Origin: JAYFRL01 sp034925905
GTDB taxonomy: Bacteria > Bacillota > Clostridia > Lachnospirales > Anaerotignaceae
Direction of reading: 5' to 3'
Assembly: GCA_034925905.1 (NCBI GenBank)
Contig: JAYFRL010000005.1
Coordinates: 62,001 to 126,000, forward strand
Length of the DNA: 64,000 bases
Below are positions 48,397-56,351 of this stretch, in pieces. The translations under genes and the position numbers were made by a program. Each line of letters begins with the position of its first letter. Position 1 is the stretch's first letter. The notes under the pieces were generated by a model that worked only from the letters and a program-made list of their open reading frames with translations, was not told the origin of the DNA and ran no database searches.

Positions 48397-49773
48397 TTAT
48401 CTATGTAAGGCTATTTTTTCTTCGGAAGCTTTCTTTTCGTTGTGTTCTTTCCAAAGTCTTTCAGCGACGACTGACCATTTTTCTGCCTTTTCAACGCATT
48501 TTTTGCTTAAATCACGGACGTCTTCGGGAGATTCAAGGTCTGTGGAATGAGCCTTTGATTCTTCAACCATTTTCGTAAGCCTTCCCGGATTATCCAAAAG
48601 CGGACAAGGACGAAGATGGTTTTCGTTAAACGGCTGGTTATTATGGTATGCCATGAAAAGAGGTGACTGAAGGGCTTCAAGCAGCGTTTTTTCGTGCAGG
48701 TTTGAATCTGAATAGTGTATAAAAGCACAGGGCTCTATATCGCCGTTTGCGTTTATATGGAGATAATTTCTTCCTCCGGCTATGCAGCCTTTGACATATT
48801 CTCCGTCGTTCCAGAAGTCCATGGTGAATATAGGCTTTGTTCCCCTGAATTTTCTTACCTGATGATACATGTATTCACGCTGCTCGGCTGTTGCCATAAG
48901 CTCGGGCACAGCGTTTTTGCCCACAGGCATATATGTAAAAATCCAGCAGAATTTCGCACCCCATTCTATCATTGAATCAAAATATTTTTCACTACCTATT
49001 ATTTCGGCGTTTTTGCTTGTGTAGCAGCAGGAGACTCCAAAAGGAAGTTTGTTTTCTTTAAGTATATCCATAGCTTTTCTAACTTTTACAAAAGTGCCTT
49101 TCCCACGCCTGAAATCTGTGTCGGCTTCAAAGCCTTCAACGCTTATTGCAGGTATAAAGTTTTTAACCCTTAACATATCCTTTGCAAAAGTTTCATCTAT
49201 CAAAGTCCCGTTTGTAAACGCTAAAAACTGGCAATCCGAATGCTTGTTGCAAAGAGCTATTATATCTTTTTTCCTTACGAGAGGTTCGCCCCCTGTGTAT
49301 ATATACATGTATATGCCAAGCTCTTTGCCTTGTTCTATTATGTCGTCAAGCGTATCAAAATCAAGGTTCAGCTTGTTTCCGTATTCGGCGGCCCAGCATC
49401 CTGTGCAATGCAGGTTGCAGGCGCTTGTAGGGTCTAAAAGTATTGCCCAAGGCACGCTGCATTGGTATTTTTCGCGTGACGCGTCAATTTTAGGCGCTGC
49501 AATCATATTTGCGTTTATAACAAAATTTGTGAATGTTGTTTTCAAAACCTCACTGTCTATATCTGTCCAAAGACTTTTTGCAAACTTAAACCAATTATTG
49601 TTTTTGTCGGACATGACTTCTTTAATGATCTTAAGCTGTCCGCTTATGCTTTTAGTTTTGTCAAATTTTTCAATAAGATTGATTATTTTAGGTATATTTT
49701 TTTCAGGGTCTTTTTCAAGGTAGCCATAGACTTTTTGCATTCCTAATACTTTCATGTTGTCTGAAAAATTCAT
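48397..49773 (-). CDS. Radical SAM/SPASM-type protein
   Basis: A 458-residue radical SAM enzyme. The [4Fe-4S] motif CNLHCTGC follows LLDPTSA, and YTGGEP is the SAM-binding motif. A C-terminal SPASM-like region follows with CIAGG, NANGDIEPCAFIHYS and LRPCPLL, giving further Cys ligands. About 115 residues before the core are of unknown function. Such proteins often modify peptides or proteins, but no precursor peptide gene is seen nearby. A TetR gene lies upstream on the same strand behind a terminator, so it has its own promoter in the short gap. The reaction is unknown. Confidence 0.88.
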   Translation of the reverse strand: MNFSDNMKVLGMQKVYGYLEKDPEKNIPKIINLIEKFDKTKSISGQLKIIKEVMSDKNNNWFKFAKSLWTDIDSEVLKTTFTNFVINANMIAAPKIDASREKYQCSVPWAILLDPTSACNLHCTGCWAAEYGNKLNLDFDTLDDIIEQGKELGIYMYIYTGGEPLVRKKDIIALCNKHSDCQFLAFTNGTLIDETFAKDMLRVKNFIPAISVEGFEADTDFRRGKGTFVKVRKAMDILKENKLPFGVSCCYTSKNAEIIGSEKYFDSMIEWGAKFCWIFTYMPVGKNAVPELMATAEQREYMYHQVRKFRGTKPIFTMDFWNDGEYVKGCIAGGRNYLHINANGDIEPCAFIHYSDSNLHEKTLLEALQSPLFMAYHNNQPFNENHLRPCPLLDNPGRLTKMVEESKAHSTDLESPEDVRDLSKKCVEKAEKWSVVAERLWKEHNEKKASEEKIALHR

Positions 49774-49848
49774 TAATAATCACTCCTTTAACTGTATTTT
49801 TATTATTTACCAATATTTTATGATATAAAACATTTAATATAAATAGAC

Positions 49849-49884
49849 AAAAAAAGCGCTGTGTCATAATTTTTGACACAACGC
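49849..49884 (-). terminator. Rho-independent terminator of the TetR gene
   Basis: On the minus strand GCGTTGTGTCA pairs with TGACACAGCGC, followed by seven T. Confidence 0.88.
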
Positions 49885-49908
49885 CGAAATTGTAAAGATT
49901 ATATGTAT

Positions 49909-50469
49909 TTAACCTTTCGACTCAAATTTTTTAAGAGCGCCTTCCATGCTTCCATCAATTAAAAAGACAAATTTATCAATTGAATTTGAATAACTTTTTG
50001 GCATTTTATTTTCAATCCATTCGAGCATAATACCCATCATGGCAAATGAAAACACATCTATAACAAAATTTTTGTCATCTTCAGAAATATTTATATTGAC
50101 AGAGATTTCTGAAGCAAAATTGCAAAGCAAAGGCCGGGTTACTTTTAGGATATATCTTTCAAGAGAATCACGGCTCATGGAGTTATATGCGTTATATATT
50201 AAGACATGGTTAACCTGAAGATAATCAAATATACGAAGAAAATCTTCCTTCCAGGAAGAAAAACCTTTTTTCCCGTCAAGAAGGATTTTGGCCTCTTCGA
50301 TAAAAATCCATTCCATCAAATCATATACATCTTTAAAGTGATAATAAAAGGTTTGCCGGTTTATTCCGCAGCCTTCAACAATGTCTTTAACCGTTATTTT
50401 AGTCAAGGATTTTTTTCTAAGCAATTTTTTAAATGAAGACGCAATGGCAAGCTTAGTGGTTTCGGACAT
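49909..50469 (-). CDS. TetR/AcrR-family regulator
   Basis: A 186-residue TetR-family protein. The helix-turn-helix lies at about residues 24-47 (ITVKDIVEGCGINRQTFYYHF), and the C-terminal domain resembles the DhaS/TetR_C_8 group. AAAGGAG precedes the ATG. It is 25 bases after pyk and before the radical SAM gene. The ligand and target are unknown; the neighbouring radical SAM gene is a reasonable first guess. Confidence 0.9.
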   Translation of the reverse strand: MSETTKLAIASSFKKLLRKKSLTKITVKDIVEGCGINRQTFYYHFKDVYDLMEWIFIEEAKILLDGKKGFSSWKEDFLRIFDYLQVNHVLIYNAYNSMSRDSLERYILKVTRPLLCNFASEISVNINISEDDKNFVIDVFSFAMMGIMLEWIENKMPKSYSNSIDKFVFLIDGSMEGALKKFESKG

Positions 50470-50493
50470 GGAATTCTCCTTTCGTCAAACTTT

Positions 50494-52251
50494 CTAATTT
50501 TGCATGGGTATCCCTTCATATATAAAGCCTTTTTCGGCGTCAACTGTAATTATTGTGTCGTCAGGCACAATGCTCGTTACCCTTGAATTGCAGATAACAA
50601 CGGGTATGTCCAGGGCATTTCCAACAATCTCCGCATGGCTGCCTTCGACATGTTCAATAGGTCCCACAACTATTGCCGATGCTTTTTTAATGTAGGGCAT
50701 CATATCGTTCCTTGTGGAGCTTGTAACCAGAATATCACCCATTTTAAATTTCTTTTCGGCTTCGTCAAGAGTATTTATAACCCTTGCCTTTGCGGAAACC
50801 TTCTTTTTTGTTATTCCTATGCCTTTGCACAAAACATCCCCGACAATTCCTACCCTTAAAGTGTTTGTTGTGCCTGAAATTCCAACAGGGACGCCCATAG
50901 CCACAACAACTGTGTCTCCGTTTTTAGCAATACCTGAATCAATAGCGGTTTGCATGGCAAGAGAAAAGGCTTCGTTGCTGTTTTTAAGCTCATGCACAAG
51001 AACAGGCTTGCAGCCCCAAACAAGATTTAATTGCCTCCAGACCATGGGATCGCTTGAAGAAGCCGCAATAGGGCAGAAGGGCCTGAATTTTGATATTATT
51101 CTTGCAGTAAAGCCTGATTTTGTTATGGTGGATATACAGACGGTGTTAAGCTCAGCCGCTATTGCACAGGCGGCATAGCTTATTGCGCTTGTAATATTGC
51201 TTTGTTCAAATGTAAACGCGGAAAGGGCTTTTATATAATCGATGCTGCTTTCTGTTTTTTCAGCTATGCGCGACATCATTGCAACAGCTAAAACAGGATA
51301 GCTGCCTTTTGCCGTTTCCCCTGAAAGCATTATGGCGTCGCTGCCATCGAATATTGCGTTTGCCACATCGCTGGCTTCAGCTCTTGTAGGTCTGGGGTTT
51401 ATTATCATTGATTCAAGCATTTGGGTTGCTGTTATAACAGGTTTGCTAACCTTATGAGCCTTTTTAATAAGCATTTTTTGAACGAGAGGAACTTCTTCAG
51501 GAGGGATTTCAACGCCAAGGTCGCCTCTTGCAACCATTATACCATCCGAAACCTCAAGAATTTCGTCAATATTATTAACCCCATCCCGGTTTTCTATTTT
51601 TGCTATTATGGCAATTTTATTTCCACCGTTTGCTTCAAGCAGTCGCCTTATTGCGGTTACATCCGAGGCGCGTCTTATGAAAGAAGCGGCGATATAATCA
51701 AAGCCCATTTCTATTCCAAATTTTATGTCAGAGATGTCTTTTTCGGTTAAGGCAGGCAAGTTAACATATACGTCAGGTATATTTATGCCCTTATTGGAGC
51801 TTACGGCTCCGCCGTTTATAACTTCACATTCTATATCAGTATCGCTTAGGGTTTTAACCTTAAGCTCTATAAGCCCATCGTCTATAAGTATTCTGCTGCC
51901 CTTTACAAGGTCCTTTGGCAGGTCTTTATATGTTACACTCACTGTTTTTTCGTTGCCGATTATTTCTTTTGTTGTAAGAGTAAAGGTATCTCCCGGTTTA
52001 AGGTTTATGCAAGGTTTGCCAATTTCTTTTATCCTTATTTCCGGGCCTTTTGTGTCCAAAATAAGGGGTATGGGAGCACTCAAATCTCCCCTTGCTTTTT
52101 TAAGGTTGTTTATTATGGTGCTTAAGCTTTCGTAAGTGCCATGTGAAAAATTTATTCTTGCGCCGTCAAGCCCGTTTTTGATAAGTTCTTTTATTATTTC
52201 AACGCTATTTGTTGCTGGACCCAAAGTACATACTATTTTTGTTTTCTTCAT
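50494..52251 (-). CDS. pyk: Pyruvate kinase with C-terminal PEP-utiliser domain
   Basis: A 585-residue pyruvate kinase. Core motifs are MKKTKIVCTLGPATNS, the ADP/Mg site around IIAKIENRDGVNNIDEI and MVARGDLGVEIP, and the PTRAEASDVANAIFDGSDAIMLSGETAKG region. A C-terminal extension with ILVTSSTRNDMMPYIKKA and GSHAEIVGNALDIPVV is the PEP-utilising mobile-domain homologue common in Firmicutes. It makes ATP and pyruvate from PEP and ADP. AGGAG precedes the ATG. It follows dnaE and mtrB; the pfkA gene often found here in Firmicutes is absent. Confidence 0.96.
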   Translation of the reverse strand: MKKTKIVCTLGPATNSVEIIKELIKNGLDGARINFSHGTYESLSTIINNLKKARGDLSAPIPLILDTKGPEIRIKEIGKPCINLKPGDTFTLTTKEIIGNEKTVSVTYKDLPKDLVKGSRILIDDGLIELKVKTLSDTDIECEVINGGAVSSNKGINIPDVYVNLPALTEKDISDIKFGIEMGFDYIAASFIRRASDVTAIRRLLEANGGNKIAIIAKIENRDGVNNIDEILEVSDGIMVARGDLGVEIPPEEVPLVQKMLIKKAHKVSKPVITATQMLESMIINPRPTRAEASDVANAIFDGSDAIMLSGETAKGSYPVLAVAMMSRIAEKTESSIDYIKALSAFTFEQSNITSAISYAACAIAAELNTVCISTITKSGFTARIISKFRPFCPIAASSSDPMVWRQLNLVWGCKPVLVHELKNSNEAFSLAMQTAIDSGIAKNGDTVVVAMGVPVGISGTTNTLRVGIVGDVLCKGIGITKKKVSAKARVINTLDEAEKKFKMGDILVTSSTRNDMMPYIKKASAIVVGPIEHVEGSHAEIVGNALDIPVVICNSRVTSIVPDDTIITVDAEKGFIYEGIPMQN

Positions 52252-52277
52252 GTTATCATACTCCTGTTTTAGATGGC

Positions 52278-52523
52278 CTATTCCACATCACCGGATGTTA
52301 TTTGCCCTAGATCTGTATATATTATTGACTTTCCGTGTATTTTTATGGCCGAAGTTTTTTCTGTAAACTGTGCTATCAAAACTTCACCGGCATCAAGCTT
52401 TTCCGTGTGATGAAATTTTGTATCGTTTCCTCTTGTTATTCCGATAACATTAACGCCTTTTTCAAGGGCTTTGATGCATACATAGGGCATTGTTAACTCT
52501 TCTTTAATATTTTCGTTTTCCAT
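52278..52523 (-). CDS. mtrB: TRAP (trp RNA-binding attenuation protein) homologue
   Basis: An 81-residue protein that closely follows Bacillus MtrB: NVIGITRGNDTKFHHTEKLDAG and LIAQFTEKTSAIKIHG. Tryptophan-binding residues are retained (Thr30, Thr35 and Ser58 correspond to Thr25, Thr30 and Ser53). Of the three RNA-binding KKR residues two are kept (Lys42, Lys61), but Arg58 is replaced by His63. TRAP forms an 11-mer ring that binds GAG/UAG repeats in trp leaders when tryptophan is abundant. AGGAGGT lies before the ATG at rather long spacing. It lies between dnaE and pyk with no trp genes in view. Confidence 0.88.
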   Translation of the reverse strand: MENENIKEELTMPYVCIKALEKGVNVIGITRGNDTKFHHTEKLDAGEVLIAQFTEKTSAIKIHGKSIIYTDLGQITSGDVE

Positions 52524-52569
52524 ATAATTGGGTTACCTCCTGAAAATAATATGATTGAAAGCGATAGCC

Positions 52570-55500
52570 TTATTTTTTGTTTATAACTACGTTTTCATCT
52601 CCCAGCAGCTCTTTAAGCTCGTCTATGAAGCTTTTGCTTCCGTCTGCTCCATAGCCGGCGTTAGGAGAAGTTTTAAACGTCATGCTTTTGTTTTTATCCT
52701 GTATATAAAGGGGAAGGTTTCCCTTATGCCTTGATATGCATGTTTTTATATCGTTAAAGGTTATATTGCTGTTTTTAGGGATTATAACTCCGATGATAAG
52801 ATTTGGCAACTCTTTTGCCATGATATCCTTAAGCCGGATTATGCTGCGGCATATTACTTTAACTTCATCTCCGGAGGTGTCGGCTTTGCCGTGGACGAGC
52901 ACTGCGTCGTCGTTAAATATCATTCTTCCGTATTTTTCAAATGAGTCCGGGAACATTATAATTTCAACTGAGCCTTTTATGTCTTCAAGACGGAAATATG
53001 CCATTTGCTTGTTTGTTTTTGTGTATTTTGTTTTCATTACTGAAACTATACCGCATATGTCAACATCTTCACCCTCGGAAACAAGAGGATATCCATCTTC
53101 CGTTTCAAGCAGCTTTGCCGTATCCGTGCTTGAATATTTTTTTACTATATCTTCAAACTCGGAAAGAGGGTGACCGCCTACATATATGCCCAAGACCTCT
53201 TTTTCCATTGAAAGGAGCTCTTTTTGCGGGAACTCATCTATATCGGGAACAACATCAATTCGCATGTTTTCTTCATCTGAAGAATTATCCTCTATATCAA
53301 AAAACGTCATCTGGCCTTCAAGCTGCTCTTTTTTGGAGCGTGAAACACTTTCCAGAACTGTTTTGTGTATTTCCATATATTGCGAGCGTTTTCCGCCCAA
53401 AGAATCAAAAGCGCCTGCTTTTATAAGGCTTTCTATTGCCCTGCGCGAAAGGGAAGAGTCTGAAAGCCTTTCGCAAAAATCAGTCAGGCTTTTATATTTG
53501 CCGTTTTTTTCACGGATAGAAACCATAGCTTTAATGGCGTTTGCCCCCACGTTTTTTATTGCCGCGAGCCCAAACCTTATTTTGTCCCCCGAAACCGAGA
53601 AATTGGCAAAGCCCTCGTTAACATCCGGAGGCAGGAGAGAAAGCTCCATTTTTTTGCATTCCGCTATGTATTCGGAAACCTTGTCCATGTTGTCCATAAC
53701 GGAAGACATAAGCGCCGCCATAAATTGAACAGGATAATAGGCTTTAAGCCAGGCTGTTTCATAGCCTACCATGGCATAGCAGGCGGCATGTGATTTATTA
53801 AACGCATATTTGGCGAAATCCGTCATGTCGTCGAATATTTTTTCGGCAATTCCGGCGGGGATTCCGTTTTTAACACAGCCGGGAACATTCTCCTCGGGTA
53901 TGCCGTAAACAAAATTTTTGCGTTCTTTTGCCATAACGTCAGTTTTTTTCTTGGACATTGCTCTGCGTACAAGGTCGCTTCTGCCTAAGCTGTATCCGGC
54001 AAGGTCGCGGACTATCTGCATAACCTGTTCCTGATAAACTATGCATCCATAAGTATTTTCAAGTATGGGTGTGAGCGAAGGATGGGTATACTGGATATTG
54101 CCTAAGCTGTTTTTGCCTTTTATATATTTTGGTATAAAATCCATGGGGCCCGGACGGTAAAGCGATATTCCGGCTATGAGGTCTTCAAGGCAGCTTGGTT
54201 TAAGCTCTTTCATGAACTGCTTCATGCCTTGGCTTTCAAGCTGGAAAAGGCCTTCTGTTTTGCCCTGTGCTATAAATTCGTAAACTTTAGGGTCGTTTGT
54301 ATCTATATTGTCTATATCTATGTCTTCGTTACACGTTCTTTTTATTTCATCCAGTGTTTTTTGGATAACAGTTAGTGTGCGAAGACCTAAAAAATCCATT
54401 TTTAAAAGCCCAAGCTCTTCAAGTATCCCCATAGAGTATTGAGTTGAAATTGCTCCGTCTGTCGCGCTTAAGGGCACATATTCCATAACAGGCTTGGAGC
54501 ATATAACAACTCCGGCGGCATGGGTTGAGGAATGTCTGGGAAGACCTTCAAGGCGTTTGGACATGTCTATAAGATAATGCACTTCTTCGTTTGTCATATA
54601 TTCGTTCATGAGGTCAGGGTTCATGTTAAGCGCCCTGTCGATAGTCATATCAGGAGCAAAAGGCACCATTTTTGAGATTTTATCAACATCTCCGTAAGGC
54701 ATGCTTAAAGCCCGCCCTACATCCTTGATAACCGCTTTTGCCGAAAGTGTCCCAAAGGTTATAATCTGGGCAACGTGGTCTTCGCCGTATTTTGATTTAA
54801 CGTAATCAATAACCTCTTGTCGGCGTTCATAGCAAAAATCTATGTCTATATCGGGCATGCTTACCCTTTCGGGGTTTAAGAAACGCTCGAAAATAAGGTC
54901 GTATTTAATAGGGTCTATGTTTGTTATATCGAGCGAATATGCGGCTATGCTTCCGGCAGCCGAGCCTCTTCCGGGTCCGACGGGTATTCCGTTTTCTTTT
55001 GCAAAGCGGATAAAATCCCAAACTATGAGGAAATAATCAGAATATCCCATGGTTTCTATTGTTTCAAGCTCATATAAAAGACGTGAAACAAGGCTTTCGT
55101 CAGGATTTGTATATTTTTTTTCAAGACCTTTAAAGCAAAGCTCTTTTAAATATTCCGCAGCTTTTTTACCCGCAGGAACATTAAAACGGGGCAGCTTAAA
55201 TTCATGAAATTTAAACTCAACATTGCATCTTTCGGCTATTTTATGGGTGTTTTCTATAGCTTCCGGGGCATAATGGAAAAGGGCGGCCATTTCTTCAGGA
55301 GATTTCAAATAAAATTCCGAGCCGAAATAGCGCATTCTGTCAGTGTCGTTAACGGTTTTTGCCGTTTGAACACATAAGAGTATGTCGTGGGCAACACTGT
55401 CGTCTTTATATATATAATGGCTGTCGTTTGTGGCTATAAGAGGGATGCCCGTTTCTTCGTGAATCTTTATAAGCGCAGAGTTTACGGTTTTTTGTTCCTC

Positions 55501-56049
55501 GATGCCATGGTCTTGAAGCTCAAGGAAAAAATTACCCCTGCCGAAAATGCCGTCATATTCAAGAGCAACTTTTTTGGCCTCTTCGTAGCCGGCGTAAAGA
55601 ATTGCCTGCGGAACGGCTCCCGCAAGGCATGCGCTTGAGCCTATAAGCCCATGGCTGTATTTTTTAAGCAAAGGCAGATCTATTCTGGGTTTATAATAAA
55701 AACCGTCTATATAACCGTAAGAAACAAGCTTTATAAGGTTATCATAGCCTTCGTTGTTTTCAGCAAGCAAAACAAGGTGAAAATATCCTGAATCGGCGGG
55801 AGAATGCTCAAGGCGCGATTTTTGGGCAACATAAACTTCGCAGCCTATTATGGGTTTTATGCCCGCTGCTTTTGCGGCTTTATAAAAATCTATTGCGCCA
55901 AACATAGCCCCATGATCCGTAATGGCAATGCTGTCCATCCCCAGCTCTTTTGTGCGGTTTATAAGCTCGGGTATGTTGGACATGCCATCCAGAAGGCTAA
56001 AGCCTGTATGAGTATGAAGATGGGTAAACAATATTTTTCCTGTTTCCAA
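52570..56049 (-). CDS. dnaE: DNA polymerase III alpha subunit
   Basis: A 1159-residue DnaE. An N-terminal PHP domain (FTHLHTHTGFSLLDG) leads into the polymerase core, with PDIDIDFCYERR among the catalytic aspartates, then a tandem helix-hairpin-helix region and an OB fold (VDICGIVSVMKTKYTKTNKQMAYF). It is the DnaE1 type without an exonuclease domain. TTG 56049 is used as the start, with GGAGG eight bases upstream. mtrB and pyk follow on the same strand. Confidence 0.96.
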   Translation of the reverse strand: METGKILFTHLHTHTGFSLLDGMSNIPELINRTKELGMDSIAITDHGAMFGAIDFYKAAKAAGIKPIIGCEVYVAQKSRLEHSPADSGYFHLVLLAENNEGYDNLIKLVSYGYIDGFYYKPRIDLPLLKKYSHGLIGSSACLAGAVPQAILYAGYEEAKKVALEYDGIFGRGNFFLELQDHGIEEQKTVNSALIKIHEETGIPLIATNDSHYIYKDDSVAHDILLCVQTAKTVNDTDRMRYFGSEFYLKSPEEMAALFHYAPEAIENTHKIAERCNVEFKFHEFKLPRFNVPAGKKAAEYLKELCFKGLEKKYTNPDESLVSRLLYELETIETMGYSDYFLIVWDFIRFAKENGIPVGPGRGSAAGSIAAYSLDITNIDPIKYDLIFERFLNPERVSMPDIDIDFCYERRQEVIDYVKSKYGEDHVAQIITFGTLSAKAVIKDVGRALSMPYGDVDKISKMVPFAPDMTIDRALNMNPDLMNEYMTNEEVHYLIDMSKRLEGLPRHSSTHAAGVVICSKPVMEYVPLSATDGAISTQYSMGILEELGLLKMDFLGLRTLTVIQKTLDEIKRTCNEDIDIDNIDTNDPKVYEFIAQGKTEGLFQLESQGMKQFMKELKPSCLEDLIAGISLYRPGPMDFIPKYIKGKNSLGNIQYTHPSLTPILENTYGCIVYQEQVMQIVRDLAGYSLGRSDLVRRAMSKKKTDVMAKERKNFVYGIPEENVPGCVKNGIPAGIAEKIFDDMTDFAKYAFNKSHAACYAMVGYETAWLKAYYPVQFMAALMSSVMDNMDKVSEYIAECKKMELSLLPPDVNEGFANFSVSGDKIRFGLAAIKNVGANAIKAMVSIREKNGKYKSLTDFCERLSDSSLSRRAIESLIKAGAFDSLGGKRSQYMEIHKTVLESVSRSKKEQLEGQMTFFDIEDNSSDEENMRIDVVPDIDEFPQKELLSMEKEVLGIYVGGHPLSEFEDIVKKYSSTDTAKLLETEDGYPLVSEGEDVDICGIVSVMKTKYTKTNKQMAYFRLEDIKGSVEIIMFPDSFEKYGRMIFNDDAVLVHGKADTSGDEVKVICRSIIRLKDIMAKELPNLIIGVIIPKNSNITFNDIKTCISRHKGNLPLYIQDKNKSMTFKTSPNAGYGADGSKSFIDELKELLGDENVVINKK

Positions 56050-56351
56050 AACAAGACCTCCAGGCTATTATTTTAAGCTGTTATAAAATAAAGCTTATAA
56101 AACATCATTATAATTGTACCATAAAAAATCATTTTATAAAATTACCGGTGACAATATTTTTTTAAATCTCCGGAATAAACTTATTAAATTGAGTTTTATA
56201 TCTTTTTTAGTGCAAAATTTTTTAAAATAGTTATAATTATCTTAAACTATAAAAATAATTATAAGTATATATATTTAAGATGCATTATATTTTATTGAAA
56301 ACATAAAAATATATCCGTTATGCTTAAAACCACGGAAATGAGGGTGATACT
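56050..56351. other. AT-rich divergent region between dnaE and clpC
   Basis: No coding frame. It must contain promoters for both genes. A TATAAT-like box lies near 56231-56236, but no convincing -35 partner was found, and no CtsR operator (GGTCAAA repeats) was seen for clpC. Confidence 0.4.
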
